Positions 1-15,236 of a DNA stretch of 64,000 nucleotides are shown one piece after another. Location of the stretch: assembly GCF_018139145.2 (NCBI RefSeq), contig NC_059474.1, forward strand, positions 40,752,344-40,816,343, read 5' to 3'. Source of the stretch: Gymnogyps californianus. Lineage: Eukaryota; Chordata; Aves; Accipitriformes; Cathartidae. A model generated the notes under the pieces. That model worked only from the letters and a program-made list of their open reading frames with translations. It searched no databases and had not been told where the DNA came from. Every line of letters starts with the position of its first letter. Positions within the stretch are counted from its first letter, which is position 1. A program made the position numbers and the translations under genes.

Positions 1-3000
1 TGAAGAAACAATATTGTCTAGCTTTAGTACATGTCTTAAATACCTTGCATACAGTTCTTTAGTGAAGTATCTCATTCATTCTAGCCTGCTTTCCACATTA
101 CTGACGATTTATTCAGCCTTTTCAGAATGACTGCAGAAACAGAACAATAATATGTAAGAGCTAATAGATACATATGCGTTTTAATTGATTTCTGGGCACA
201 ACAAAGAAAACATGAGCTCAGTGGATTTGAACAGACATGTTAGAAAAATCTGTATCTACATCATCTTATTTGTAGAAATAGCTATGTGTTTGGACCCAAA
301 CTCTGCTAACCTCTGAAGGGCACAGATATGGACACTAGAAACTCTCCATTACAAACATGAAACTCTTAAATCCAAATCCAGACAAAATTTACAGTGAAAA
401 AGACTGAAAACGGGTAAGATTTTGATTCAGGTCCTGGCATCGATTTCTACTGATGAAACTCCTATATAAATCACAATGAATTATATAAAATGCATACACT
501 AAGAAACTACAAATTTGAAAATACTTTGTTAAAATAATTCTGCTTTAGACTGAGCACCTGTGAGGAAGGTTATATTTTGCATGTATGCAAATTATACATG
601 CCACACTTGATAAGTCAAATACAAGTAAGGCCTGTCACTCCTGATAAAGACCACAAACCACAATTATATCCTGTTTCCACCAAGATTACAAGACATTTAG
701 CAAAGAACTGGGGATGCGGACAACTCACTACAAGTCTCTGCGCTGCCTTCTTGAGGAGACAGTTACTGGCAACCTGACCACCTGGAGAGTCAGAAGAAGG
801 GTGAACGTGACAACAGACAGAAAGGGGTACGTATTAATAAGCTTCCCAATAACGATTTATAACTGCATTGTTAATGAGTTTTGTTTTGTGTTAATTAGGT
901 AATTTGGACAGTGAATGTTAGCACCATTGTAACTAAACTAACCACAATAAATTTCTGCTGTGTTTTAATTAACTTCTAAGATTTTTAATTAGACTAACAA
1001 TATTATTTGACTTCCTATATAAGATGTACTCCCCTTAATAACCTGTTAAGTACAAAGATAAAAATTTTCATATTTTTAGAAGATTATCAGTAAATATTTT
1101 CTTTTTTAAAAAATCATCACATCAGTTACCAAAGCAGAGTAGGCTTTTGTTTTGCCATCCAGAGGTGTGGCCATGATACAAAAAAGGGAAATGCTGTTTC
1201 ATGCATAGTTACTTTCATTGAGAATCAAAGTTTAGCTTATGACTATTACTTAGTCAAAATTTATATTTCAAATCAGTTGGTTGCACCTTATGCTCATGAA
1301 AGACTTAGAACTTAGTATAAATTGTGATTTTATGTAGCTGAGAAGGAGAGAAGGAGAAAAGTCATTTTGTCTATATCATACATGGAGGGCAAGGCAGAAC
1401 CAGTGATTAAACTTAGAATTGCCTATTTTCTGGTCCATTGCCCTAATCACAAGATCATCCTTCTATGTTCAGTTTTGGATAATAAAGAAATTATATAATA
1501 TGGATTTTTCAAGCTTCATTTCCAATGACTTGTCTGTAACCAGGGTACAGTTTTATTGAGTTTGTCTCTTAGGCAACATTGATTATCTCAATTTGTTTTG
1601 AAGTTAATAGATCTTTTGTATGCAGTGAGTACTTTTTTTTTTTTTTTAAACTGGTATAGATTATTCAGAATCTCATCAGCAATGAATAGATATATTCAGC
1701 TGTTCATGGTGTATTTCCTTTTTTTGGCTGGGTAAGTGATCACGATCAAAACACTTCCAACAGGCATACCTGCCTTTACAGATTCAAAATTGACTTTGCA
1801 TGGTGAACAATAGCATTATGTCCAAAAACAAATTAGGTGAACATTTTTGCCAATGTATTAATTAGATGGAATACTTGTAAAAAGTGGATCACAATTTTGT
1901 TTATAATACTTCTAAGCATTCACACTTGCATACACATAATCATTAAGTTTTATGGATATAATGTCCTCCTAGATCTTTACTTTCAAAAATCAGCTGTGTG
2001 TAGTAGTTAAATCAGTGTGTAGTAATATTTACTGCCAAAAGCCAATGAAGTAAGTACTGCCTGTAGTTGGCAAGACATTATGGAAAGCTGCAAGATGATA
2101 ACTCTAAGTTTGACTAATTCAGTTTTATTTGCATATAAAAAACAAGAATCATATAGTGTGAACTGATATGCTCCTTTCCCAAGTACCACAAAGATTTGAT
2201 GCAGAAAATTAATTTCTCCATAACTTAGATGTTTATTCCAACACCCAAATTCCTCAAAATGTATAACCCAGAGTCAGCAGTGATCCCTATCAGGTAGAGA
2301 GAGAAGCAGTGGAATTATTGGCAGCAAGTGTCACACTTGAAATCTCTCAGAGTGATTATGTTAGCTTTTGAAATTCCTTTTCACATCATGAATTACAAAG
2401 ATTGCACATGCTATGGACGTAATATGAGAATTAAGATCCACTCTCCACCACAACTGCTTTCACAAACAGTCTTATCTGTCTTATTAGCTCCAGAGGTCTA
2501 ACATGATGTATCAGTCAAAATCTTCAGACTATTTGAGACATAATTCAAGTAATCTTTCAAAACAAAAACCAAAAGCACATTGATTCACAAGTCTGTAGGC
2601 ACTGCTTGTTTGTGCAAGTTTGAAGATTACTTTTCTATGATACCATTCTTTGTGGAATACACTAATTACAGTAAACGTAAGTACTGCAAAATGGTTATTG
2701 TATAAAAAAATAAGTAAAATGCCTACATCAATAAAAAATTTCTTAAATGACAGTTATAATTATAAACTCATTGATATTGTCCTTTTGAACTACTCTAAGC
2801 AGTCATGACCCAGACTATAATGAACACTATCTTTTTGTCTAGTTTTAAGAATGTTTGTATATTCAGTGCTAAGAAACATGGTGTCCTGTCAAGAAAATAA
2901 TTTTTTGTCGAAGTGTTCTCTTTTTATTGCTACAGGGGAGATTTTTTTCCTTATTGGTCAAGATTTTCCAAGGTCTTGAATAATGACAGCATGTCTAAAA

Positions 3001-6000
3001 ATAATGGTAGAAGAACATTAGCAGCTACAGTAAGTAGCAGAGACAGTTAGAGGGCAACCAGTTTTCTGTCCACTTCCTGAATATGATAACACTAATATAA
3101 ACACATGGATACATGAACTGGATGCACTCTTAACCAATACCTGGAACTCATATTTTGATTTGTAGACTTTAAATTAAAATAAAAGAAATATAGCTGAATG
3201 AATAATATTGCTTAGACTGTCCTGAAATCTTAAAATCTTATGCGTAGTAAACCATAGATAATTTTTTTTACTATAATGCAGAAGAAAAAAAATAATTAAA
3301 TATAATTGATCACATGTACATTTATCCAACACATTACAAAGACAGGAGACTTGATGAAGACGTGAAATTTTCTCTGTAGTTTATAGTCAGAAGCTTATTA
3401 ACATAAGCATTGTTGATCAGTTTTATCTGATGGGTCCAATGAGGTGGTTCAATGTCCTATGCTCAAAGTTCCTACTTGTATAGGAGATAAGAACTCTACT
3501 GTATTTGACTAACTCAGCATAGCAGATATATCCATCAGAAGCTTTCATCATAATTTGATAGAATCCTAAATAAATTTGATTAAGATTTAATCACAAAAGA
3601 GATTTTTTTTTTAAATATTTGAAGTACTCTGCCACTAATCTCAAGAGACTTGCCTTCTCTAATGTCAGGGCTGTACATACAAAACAAATTATATAAGAAA
3701 AATAAGAACAATTGCTGTGTCTCATAGATCATTAATAGCCCATCCATTTGCATTCATCCCAATTGTTCTGTGGAAAAGGTGCACAAATTTATTGTCATAA
3801 ATTGTTTCTGCAAAACTATCATTCCTTTTTTCCCCAGTTAAATGTTATCTATTGACAGCTGGAGAAGAATGGTAACATATTAGTTCATCTTTGGAAATGT
3901 AACAGGGAAATAAATATTAACTTCTTAGATTAACATTGATAAGGGCCAATTTGAAGAACTCTGCAAACACTTAAGAATCAATCTAATCAGTTTTGAGCAA
4001 TGAGTTCTTTGAAGTTATATGCAAATTAATGCCTTCTCTATAATAGACGTCATTTATGCTTATGAAGTAATCCATCTTGTTCCAAGATTATTTTGCCTGT
4101 GTTTCTAATATAAAGACTTGTATCAATATTTATCTTCAGGCTTGAATCTTTTTGTTTACAGTTTAAGGTATACTATTAAAGCCCCTCAGAATGACTAACC
4201 ATCAGTTGTTTATACAAAGTTTCAATTAAACTTTTTCTATGATAAATTACAATTTATAGTTAGCTTAGAAACACATTGGTTCACTAATGATGTGATCAAT
4301 ATCAATTATACAAAGATAATTAAAACTTTATCAATGATAAAAAGGGCAAGCTTTTTCAGGTTTTAAATACGATCCTGTTGCATAGCTAATGGTAACAGGC
4401 AAGCCTTGGTTTTCTACTTTACCCTGCTTTTTGAATCCTCTCATATTTTTATTTTGCTAAAGGAAAGGAACAGAAAAGCCCATATAAACTTGTTGAGCTA
4501 AACTCTAGTTTACTGCTGCTGTACTGAGCTTAAGCTGAGGACAGAAAAATCCCACCATAAGACCTTGTCTGAAAAGGAAGGAGGGAATTCAGGCAAAATT
4601 TATAGAATCAGCCAAGGGTTCTGTTATTGTGAAAAATGTCCTCAGTACCAAATACAATGGGTTTTTCCTTTCCCTCTGTATGGCCTAAAAGAACACTTGA
4701 TTATTCGTGTTCGTCTTTGGTTGAGGTGTAGAAGATGAGAATTACACACCTGTGCAACTGAGACCTCATGTTGATATCAGTGCAGGTAAATTCAAGGGAC
4801 TGTTCCTTAATTACACCCTATTTTTCTGAATTAGCTTCAGACTGGAAAAACCACATGTTGGTCAAAAAAATTTTGAGAGCAGAACTAGGTATAATTAATG
4901 GAAAGATTTTCAAGTTAAATGAATTTTGCATTAGGGTTGTTATGAGACTGTCTGGATACTTTGCAGGTATTTTGAAAAGCATGTCATAAATTTAATTTCT
5001 AAGTTTCTGTCAAGAAGTCTTCTAAAACAATAAAATTTTTCATTACCTTTCATGATAAGCAAGAAAAGCAAACCTTATACTGACAATTCAGAATTTCTAT
5101 TTACTTTTTGAAATTTTAAATTGTTACATGAGTCACTCAAGAAAGGATAACTTTGATTTGGCTTAGTTTTCCCAGACAAGTGAGAAAAACACAACCCTGT
5201 TTTGTGTGATGTTGCACTTTTGTATATGTTCATGGTTTCACATCTAAACTTTATTTATAAAATCTTTCCCAAAGAGTTGGCAAATGCACATTCATTTAGA
5301 TTCTGCTGTATTACAATCATACTCATTTTATGTCAAAATGAAACTGTACTGTAAGAAGATGTATTTTGGAAGTCAGTTTCTTAGCTGACTTGAGATACAT
5401 GGTAATACAAAGGAGATCATGTAAAGAGAAGACAGGGAAATGAATTTGTGCTCCTGAAATTTCACGCCATCGTGCATCTTTTCATCTATGATGGAGCAGA
5501 TGAGAATTCTGTTCTGTAGTCTTTGATTGGGAAACTATTTTCTATAAGTGGTAGTTTTGCTTGAGTAGAAACTACAAGAAAAGACGTGCACAATTGTTTC
5601 ATTCAGAATACACTTGTATTTTAAGAGTACATTCAAGACATACCAGAATATGATACTACTCAATTTAAAGTTTACTCTCATTTAGCTGCATGTTCAGATG
5701 ACTGCTTATAACATCTGACCCTCATCTTTCCCCTTCTCACTAAGAACTGTTTTGAGTGCAGCAGAACCTCCAGCTAAGAAATTCTTACATGTGCTTTTCA
5801 GAAATGCTACAGAACTAGTGCTGAATTCATTTGACCAAGAAAGACTGATAGTAATGAAGAGCCAAGAAGATGTCTGTGGAGAGGCACCATTGTGTTAGAT
5901 CAGGAAACGCCTTCAACCTTTGGGAGTACATTTTATAACATTGGTCAATATGAAATAATATTTTCATGTCCTTTTTGCTTTGTAAAACTAACTCATCTCT

Positions 6001-9000
6001 GCATAATGTTATTATTCATTTTATTATTTTTAAAGTAAATGGGTCTGTCTCTTTTTTTTCTGCCATCCCCTTTAATTCCTTTTTTTAAAGTTAGCAGAGT
6101 AGCCTGAATGGAATGCAGCATATCAGAAGCCACAAGGTGAATTTACAGAATTAAGATGTACCTTTTCACTCTCTTGTTCTCCACGCTGCATTGAGCAAAT
6201 ACTCTCATTAAATTATCATCAATAATGGCAATGTCTTTCCCTTAAGTGACCACAATTAATTTAGTGCCTACCAATGTGCCTACATAATTCAAAGGGTTTC
6301 AAGAAAAAAAGTAGTATTCCAGAACCTACTTTAGAGGCATTATCTAGGGCCAAAGAGTAGAAAATTGATCTTTTCACAGCTTTAACATAACATACAAATA
6401 GATCTATGTTGGGAATACTGTATTTTCAGTGACATCATAGCAAATACTGCCAACCCGCATTCCAATCCCAGCTCATTCATAGGACCAAGCAGTCTGCTAC
6501 TTGATCAAATGTCTGTAAATGCAACTGATCTCCAAATGAAAATCCAGCCCTGTACAGTTTAAAAATGGCAAGTCCAGGCCTATCCCTGCTATGATGCTAG
6601 AATAAATCTGTAATAAGCCATACAAATTGGGTGCAACAATCTTATCTATTCTGAGGAATCCCTTATATTTGCAAGAAAGCAAAATGTGAATTATTTCTAA
6701 TATCTGCACTTTGACAGCCCACTTTGAAAGAGAATGTAAGAAATAAAACCAGTAAACGCATATCCTGTGGCATTTTTTTTTTTCTAAGAAAAGGAGGAAG
6801 GACAAATCCATGTACCCATGTAAACCTATATCAACTTTTTTTTTTTTTTACTTTATCTCAGTAAAATGAGTTTCATCAAAAGAAGGAATAGCAGGGAGAA
6901 AAGGAAAACCCCACATCTGCACAAATAAGACAGGTGGAAAAATCCATAGTGTTGTAAATGAACAAAAATATTCTCATTTTGAGAATGAACAGCTGCATTT
7001 AGGAGGAGATAGGTGCTTCCTTTTTCAGTAGTGGAATTGTTTTATACTAGTGCAGACTGAATAAGGAACTACTTTCTCGGAGTTCAGCCTAGAGGTGCCC
7101 TGCATCCCCTTGCGCAGCCCAGGTGACTTTAAGGGGCAATATCACATGGATTCTGACCTAAAGCAGTCTCCAAGAGTTCTCTACTGGTTTCTGGTATTTT
7201 GTACTCATATATTCTGTCTATACCCATAGATGCAATTTTAAAGTATTTCCTGCAAGAAGAGACTTTGTTTTAAGATATGTTATCACAGTTAAACTGACAG
7301 CAATTGTTTTTATCAGTAGAACCATAATACTACTGGGCATCATGAGGCCTCAGATCTGTAGATTTACATTCCTCCTTGTAGAAGTTATAAATTCAGTTCT
7401 GCCTGGCCTACAGTTTAATGATAGGACCTTGCTACCATTTTCAAATATTTTTTTCTCACTCATGTCCTTAGTACAAAAATTCAAAACACAACCAATGTGT
7501 CTTTCAAAAAATGAATTATTCCTATATGGTAAAGGCCTAAATGAGAGAAAAGCTTTGTCAGTTGAGAGATTGAGTAGCCATTTCACCTTATGCTTTACAA
7601 CTAGTGAGTACATTATAGTTATATTTTCCAGTATTATATTTCTATACCCATATACATGTAAAATATTGTCCAAAAATCTACATGCATTTGTCCCCCATCA
7701 ATAAAAAACAAAACGTTTTTACCAAAAGCTGAAAGGAAGAAGCTCCGTTCCAGCCAAAGTTTTCTGATGAGTGAACAGCCCAGTCCTCAATTCACTCTTC
7801 CCTTAACCAGAGCACTCCTCCTTCTCACCATTCCAAAAAGACTGAATTTGCCTATGGTGTCTCTAACAAAAGGTAGCATAGAAGTAAAACTCACATCACT
7901 GAAACAAGCACTGGCTTTTTTTCCAGCCCATCCCTGCAACAGGAGCTGATAATAGCCTTACTGTACTGCTGAGGGTTAAAGGTGGTTTGAAATATAAGAT
8001 TATTTCAGAGAAAAAAAAAAAATCTTAGAAATCAGAAATGGACAAATCCTGCTAGAATTCTTTGCTAACAATGCCTTTATAATGATCCCTTTTATGTTAC
8101 CCGCTGCATTTTTTTATTCATAAATGTCCATTTTCCTTTCTACCTTCTTTTATTAAAATAATGTCAATATATTCAATTTATAAATGATAATTTCTTATTA
8201 TCTAAGGTTTGTCACTTTTCCTAGTGGAAATACAGAGCTAAAAATTCAACCATTTCAGAAGGAGCTTTCCAGCTTTCTAACATTGAGTTTGCTGAAAATA
8301 TTGGGAATGGAGTCTCTGGAATAAAAATTAATTGTTTTACTTATGTCAGCAAACACATTGGCACAAGCTGGTGAAGTCTCAGAATAGTGTTGGATGTTGC
8401 CAAATGTTACTGATATCAGTGAAAATAGTAAAAGCTGCTTCCCTGTGGCAGGTTTTAGCTTCTTCTCCTCTGCCTGTATTCTTCTCATTTCATTATAACT
8501 TCTGTGAACTCTTGAATTTTTATATCAACAGTATGCTCTAAAATTTTAATACTTCATAAATTAAATAAAATCATTACCTAAAGAAAAATACGAAAATATT
8601 CTCACTATAATAGGAGTTGGGTTTTTAAAGAGTAATGACTGTGATGCTTTTTACTTTTCTGACATATGCCATATTTTCTTTAATCAATCACAAAACAATC
8701 CATAGTACACCTTCCTATGAAGCAGAAATAATGGTTCATTTGCTGGGGGGCTGGAAATGGTATAGCTTCTAATGAGGATGAGCAGGCATGAGTGTATTAT
8801 ATCAAAGATTCATAGTTACTGCTGTCATCAACATTCATGAAATAGAAGTCATGTTTCAGCTGTCAAGTCCTACGATTCCTATACTTTGTTCCAGGACACA
8901 TGGTTTGGGATACTTTTACAAGTAGCATAATTAATCAAAAATCCCTAGCTCTAAGTCATTCTATAACAACACATTAGAAGTGTCATACAATATCTGTAAG

Positions 9001-10801
9001 TGACAAATCTAAATGCTACAAACATACTGAGTGTGAAAAAACGTTATCTGAAATGTCAGTTTACGCACACAGGTGTTTGACCTCATTTATATTCTTCTTC
9101 CATCTCACACAGATAAAGCACATCTGGCAGTTGATATTTTGTGCATGAAAGTCTTGCTGAGCCTCATCACAACGAAGTGTGTCCAATTTTCTCTCCCTGC
9201 ACAAAACTTGTAGTAACTTTGTCCATCAAAACTTATCACAATTTTTTCAACTCATGAATGTTTATCCTCTTTCAAGCACTGCTACGTTTGAAATACAAAT
9301 GTTTTAAACAGCACAGGTAGACAGGTGTTTGAAAGTTATTGCCAACACTGAAAGGAAGCATCTTTTCCTTTTCAAGCTACAAACTAAAATGTTCAGTTTT
9401 TCTTCCTGTGTAACCACAGAAACCACCTCAAACAGGCAAATATCTTCTAGTGACATTCATAACCCCATTTCTGTGGCACATGGGAGCAACACCATCCCTG
9501 TTGCATTCCAGCCAGCCTGAAAGCACCTTCCAACCCATGTGGAAGGTAAAACTAGGAATTCCCTGAGACAGAACAAGCATTTTGAGTTGAGAAAAATCCT
9601 TCAGCACTGACCCCAGCAGGAACTACAACTCCAAGAGCAAACGCAATCCTCTTCCACATCAAATCCGCCCCATGCTTATAGAGCTCCCTGGACAACAGCA
9701 ATGTTATCACGCTGATCTTTTATTTAAGACATAAGGAGTGTTTCTGTTGTTCACTGGCAACTCTTTTAACCTCCATCTTCCCACCACTCTTTCTCCCCTT
9801 TCCTTCCTATGTTCTTTCCCTGGATTACTACTGCCACTATATATATAAATGTGTATGTACAGAAAAGGAAAATACAAAACAACAAATCATAGGAAGCTAA
9901 AAATTTCATTTGTATAGCTTTTTATAACTTCAATCTGACTACAACTTTTCTGACTTTATTTAACATTTGTATTTGACCTGTTCATTCCCGTACTTCTAAC
10001 AGCAAACAAGTGATTTTTTCTTTCTTTTTTTTTAAATCAAGAAAAAGAATCAGAATTGAAACAAAATGCTTCTATCATTATAAAAGGTCTGACCACATAT
10101 ATAACTGAAGTGGGAATCAATTATATACCTGAGACTTCATATGCTACAGCATTACCTGTGATGTTGTCAGAGCACAGGAGAATAGAGGGATACTCTGTCA
10201 CAAAGCAGACTGTTGAAAAGTGAAAATCATTAGAGTTCCAACGAACATGCAGTATAAAACCCCATTACATGGTTTCAGATTCCATTTCAAACTTGGAATT
10301 CACTCTAGCCTTTTCTAAATGTTAAAACCAGACATTCTCCATTTTCCCTTGGACTGTTGTGTGGTTTTTCCATCTGCAACTATCTTTGCTTCCTGTTCTC
10401 CTGACCATTAGTGATACTTCATCTAAACATCCCATGGATCTTTCCTGATTTTATGCCTCCATGTTTTAATGTTTATTTTCTGTCTGAGATTGAGTTGATG
10501 CTTTAAAGAGGAATGCATTACGGCAGGTTGAGTCAGTCAATGTGTATTAGGACATAATGAGAAATTATTTATGCCAAACAAAAAAGTTTAAGTGCATTGG
10601 ACAAGAATATAAAAAAATGCAGGCATCTTCATGGTTGAAAGTGCTGGATACTCTGCAATAAGGTTTTTCATAAGCTTTTCTTCTTTTAAAAATAGAAGGA
10701 AAAAAATAAGCTAGGTTTCCTTACTGTTTCAAAATCACTAACTACCAACTACTTTTATGATTTTCAGAAAGTCTTCACACTACACAAATTTTATACACAG
10801 T
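1..10801. other. AT-rich unique sequence, no gene seen
   Basis: I see no gene in this stretch. Open frames are short (at most about 120 codons at 7342-7704), start and stop at random, encode hydrophobic or low-complexity peptides typical of AT-rich DNA, and lack convincing splice-site pairs. No CR1 tail, LTR end, tRNA box or long tandem array was recognised. Short homopolymer runs occur, for example T runs near 1633 and 6836. The stretch is consistent with intron or gene-desert DNA. Confidence 0.6.
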
Positions 10802-11042
10802 CATTGTGGTTTAACCCCTCTAGGCAGCTCAGCCCCACACAGCCACTCGCTCACTCTCCTGCAGTGGGATGGGGGAGACAATTGGAAGAGTAAAAGTAAG
10901 AAAACTTGTGGGTTAAGATAAAGACAGTTTAATAGGGAAAGCAAAAGCCGTGCATGCAAGCAAAGCAAGAAATTCATTCACTACTTCCCATCAGCACGTA
11001 GACGTTCAGCCATTTCCAGGAAAGCAGGGCCCCATCACATAT
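10802..11042 (-). mobile_element. 5'-truncated ERV LTR (R/U5 part), minus strand
   Basis: Read on the minus strand, this segment ends in GGGGTTAAACCACAATG, a mutated version of the 3' terminus shared with the LTRs at 23878 and 27988. It runs back through the same U5/R landmarks: GTGTGGGGCTGAGCTGCCTA, a block matching CCCCATCCCACTGCAGG, the CTGTCTTTATCT motif, and an ATTAAA poly(A) signal (TTTAAT on plus at 10928-10933). Homology fades at about 11042, near the motif matching CTGCTTTCCTGG, so U3 and the promoter are missing. Its R/U5 half resembles the copy at 27988-28581 rather than the copy at 23878-24471. The terminal TG/CA is mutated and no target duplication can be assigned. It is an old fragment without coding capacity. 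The truncation point is approximate. Confidence 0.85.
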
Positions 11043-14000
11043 CCTTTGGAAATAAAAGTATTGTTATGCTATATAGTGTGATTGAATCCAAAGTGATTCC
11101 TCAAAAAAGACAAGGAAAAAATGTATAGAATTGTATCTGCTTCTGTAAGATGTAGGAAAGAAAATAGCAGAGATTCATGTTTTACTTCATACAACCTCAC
11201 TTGGAATATAAGACACTAGTCATTTTGTTTGCAATAAACAGCAGAAGGGAATGTTTTTAATGTCAAAGTTGCTTAGATACATAGCCCTACTTAAATCAGT
11301 ATGAATTAAGCATCTAAAAACATTATTTGTAATCTGAGCCTATGGTGCTTGTACATCAGAATAATCAGGAGAGATTTAGTATGCATGGTTTGTTTCCCTG
11401 AAGGTTGAGCAAGAGTTGTGGTCAGCCAGCATTAGAAATGACTCAAGATGAATGGATAAGTAAGTTTCACAGATTTGAGCTTCTGTTGCAAACTGAGGCA
11501 TTTGCGCATAAGGACAACCCTTCTGTACTGATCGGCGATCCCCACCTATTCCAGTGGCAATAAGCTTCCTATGGGATTTATTGTGTTATTGTATTGCCAT
11601 CTGTGCTGGTGTCATGTTGTGCAAAGGTCTGAAAGCATAGATGGGAATTACGGTGATGCTAATTTTTACAGGAAATATTTGCCTGGCTAATAGCATTTGG
11701 CCATGCTCTCATTCTTCCACAGCTTCAACTGCTCTAAAAATCAAGGAATACCCATACATACATAACATTAAGTGACCTTATGGTACTGTCATAGACACTG
11801 AGTTCTCTCCAAGATAGGAAAGGCAAGATCTGTCAATTAAAGAAAAAAAGACTTTTCTTAAATGTGGTTGTTTGTTTGTTTGTTTGTTTGTTTTTTCCCC
11901 AGTTATTTTGTTAACTACTGATTGACTAATCCATTCAAGGTTGGGGGGGGAACAGTAAGATATAGTGATTTTGACATCTTGTGTTAATAAAAAGTATAAC
12001 AATTTCAGAATCACTTTGCACACTACAACATAGTTTAACTCTTTCTTTGATTAGTCTTTGCTCTATCATTGAGTACAAGGTATCAACAGCTCATCATTGA
12101 CCAATCACTCCAAATTCCAGGAACATCACAGTAAAAGGAGTTAAATAGCACTTATTCTGTCGTTGTATGTTTTTGCATGAAAATGATTTCAATTATGATG
12201 GTATTCTCAAAGAGACACAGCGCTTCATTGTGATTCCCATGAGGAATCAGCATGCTTTGTGATATTTCCAATTTGATACACAAGTGAGGAAGATAGGAAA
12301 AAGAGAAAGATAAGGAAGACTGAAAAGAACAGAGTAGAATTCTTATAGCAGAAAGCAAAACTGTAAGAAGTTAAGAGAGTCAGAACTTGAAAGAATATTC
12401 CGGTGGCGGGGAGCCAAAAGGACATAAGATAGTCTATAAAGGAACACAGATCTTAAAAAAAAGAAAAATTGGAAGTTATAAATAAATCCTAGAGAAGTCA
12501 AGAATGGAAAGAAAAAGTAATAGTGAAAACACCACCAAAGAAAACCACGATCTGAGTAGCACTATAGACTCCCCAGACAGTTCACAACTGTCCTGTTGTA
12601 CAGGAATGTATAACAATTTTCTGTACTGTAAACATTGCATTTTTACTTTAGTGCTTTTTTTAATCCACTCCATCCTCAGAGTGTACCTTGCTATCCAATA
12701 ATCTGAAGATGATGAAGCAGGAGGAGAGCTCGGTAAAGCACAGGTGTTCTAGGTTTCTTAACTACTCCAAATGACTGAAATCATAGAGCCAGGGCTGTGC
12801 TGAAGGCAAAGAGATGAAGCTTTCTTTGCTTCTGCAAAGCCATCTGCCATACCCCGTCTGCAGAACCATTCCAGGTGGTGCACAACCTGGTTAATCCAGG
12901 CACTGTCCAGTTGGATACACAAATGTGATGTTTATGCTAGGAGGGATTTTCAAGCTTCTTTGCAGATAACCGTTCAGCTGGCATGTTCTGCCTCACTGCT
13001 GTTGGAGCAGAGATCAAGGCTGTGACAGCAGAGGCTTTCTCTTCCCAACCAGTGCTGCTCAGGGTTGTGTTGAAGGGTGCTTTAACATGGATTCAGCTGC
13101 AGTCTGCAAGATGAACCTACATTTTATAACTCAGAAGGACTGAAATGACTGTATTCATCTTCCCTCAAGAGCTAGAAAAGCTGTAGCAAGACAATTCTAC
13201 TGGTTTGAAAGTATCTCAAGTACTCAAAAATCAAATATAAAAGCCCCCAAGACAATCTGTGCTAGACATTCAATCAGATTGTTGGTTGAAACATTAAGTG
13301 GGACAGAGGAAGGAAGAAGGGAAGTCTTCCATGGAAAAGTAGCTGAAACATGGGATGTGACTCTTAATCCTAGAACTCCTTGCTCAGCCACTATGATCAA
13401 TATTGTCTTCAGTGAAAAATGTAGCCTGCTAACATGGTGTGATTTGTAGTAGCTCTGTAAGAGAGTTTGCTATGCCAGGAGGTCTAATACTATGAATTTT
13501 TAATGAGGATAAATTATGGAGTATTCTGAATTTTTGTTATTATGTTATACTGGCACAAAAGTTGAGCTCTTGCTAAAATAATAAATGCAGAATGCCAAGC
13601 AACATGTAAAATCAACAAAAGATATGAAAAAACAGGAAAGAAAAATCAAAAGAGAAGCCCAAAGAAATCAGAAGGCAGAGAGGGGAAAAAAAACCCATTC
13701 ATTTTTCTCTAAGCAATGAATCTCAGCTTAGATGTTGCCAAATAATATTTAGATCAGTATTTGTTCTTTTATTGCATACCATGATAGTGCATGAAAGTAA
13801 AATTCATTTGGAGTTTTAGTACCTAGAAATACAGAATGAGAGGAATAAAATGTTCTTGAATAATAGTAGCCCCTTAAAAAATATTATGTTAATAATGTTA
13901 ATAATTCAGTAACAGATTAATTGTTCTGCAAAAAGTCATCAAAACAATTAAAGACTTTTGGATTTGATTCTTTACTTTGAGTAACAAGTATTAGATTACC

Positions 14001-15236
14001 TTTGAGAGGCAGAACTATTTATGCCTGATGTCAACTACTTTTTCAGAAATAAGCACCTGGGTTGGAACCCGATTCTAGCTCCTTTGCCCCCCTTTAAAAC
14101 AACAGAAACTTTTGGGAGGCTAGAAACTGCTGGCTTACCTCTTGGATCATGGACTACTGATAATATCCTTATGCATAGTATGGAACCAACCTAGTTTTGA
14201 TTTTAGACTTCCAGAGTTTGCTACCAAGTTAATAGATTGAGTACAAAATTTATAGCTATTGTTATTGTTCTCTTTCAGGTGATTTATAAGACTTCTGGAG
14301 GCAGAATCTGGTGCCAGTATTAGACTAGTCTCCTTTCTGATATCTAAAGGCGATATTGAATGGGAGGACTAACTGTAAATCCACCCAAATAAAATCTTCC
14401 AAAAACATATCACATACAATAAACTTTGAGACCTTTCAAGGCCACATCTTCAAATGAAAGTCTTCCTACAAGGACATCAGATTTTACTGTTACTTTGTAC
14501 TCCAACAGTATTAAGTATTTCCAATTCCTTCCTGTCTTCCATCTTTTATTTTTGGAGACTTCACACATTAAAAACCTAAAGATATCTATTAGCATGCAGC
14601 AAGTAATGGCAACAGCAACCTCTACCATTTTTCATTGTATTACCTTTTGCAAATGTGATTAGTAACTTCTAAACACGAGTTTCCAAATAAATAATGGCAA
14701 ACACAGTCTGAAACCCTAACGTGCACTGTTTCCATTTATGGAAGCAAAACACATTATCGAGCAAACTGTGTTACTTCTAGCATTATTGTAGCATTGCTAA
14801 ATGCCAAAAAAGTCTAAAGAAAACTATTTTGCAAGAAAGGCTATAGTCAAACAATTCTTTCAGTCAGATACCAGACTGAACTCAAATTTTAAGAGTTAAT
14901 TTCTGAAAGTTTTTACTTTTACTAAAATAGTGCCTTTCTGAATTGAATCACAATATCAATGACCTCTTGCTTTTCATGAATTCTAAAATGCATTGGACAT
15001 AACTCTCAAACTGCCAGCTGCATCAAACAGACTGTAATTTAACATGCTTAGATAGGCAGAAATTGTCTCTAGATTAGCCAGTACCAGTACAGAATTTTTC
15101 AACAAAAAATAACAACAAAATCTATTTTATTTCCCTGTAGCAAGTTCCCATGTAAACCATTTACACAAATAAAAGTTAAAGACACTATCATATAACCAAT
15201 AAAAATCTGAACACAAACATTTGTTTAAAAATATAC
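11043..15236. other. AT-rich unique sequence, no gene seen
   Basis: No recognisable gene or transposon. It holds a (TTTG)n microsatellite at 11868-11892, a run of eight G at about 11943, and scattered short open frames without splice or homology support. The slightly GC-richer part at 12850-13110 shows no family I recognise. Confidence 0.55.
11868..11892. repeat. (TTTG)n microsatellite
   Basis: About six near-perfect tandem copies of TTTG followed by a short T run and CCCC. Its reverse complement is the same type as the (AAAC)n tract at 21299-21320. Confidence 0.9.

Noticed and set aside
7342..7704. 120-codon frame, also open on the opposite strand
   Set aside because: Overlapping open frames on both strands in AT-rich DNA, no splice signals, no recognised motif.
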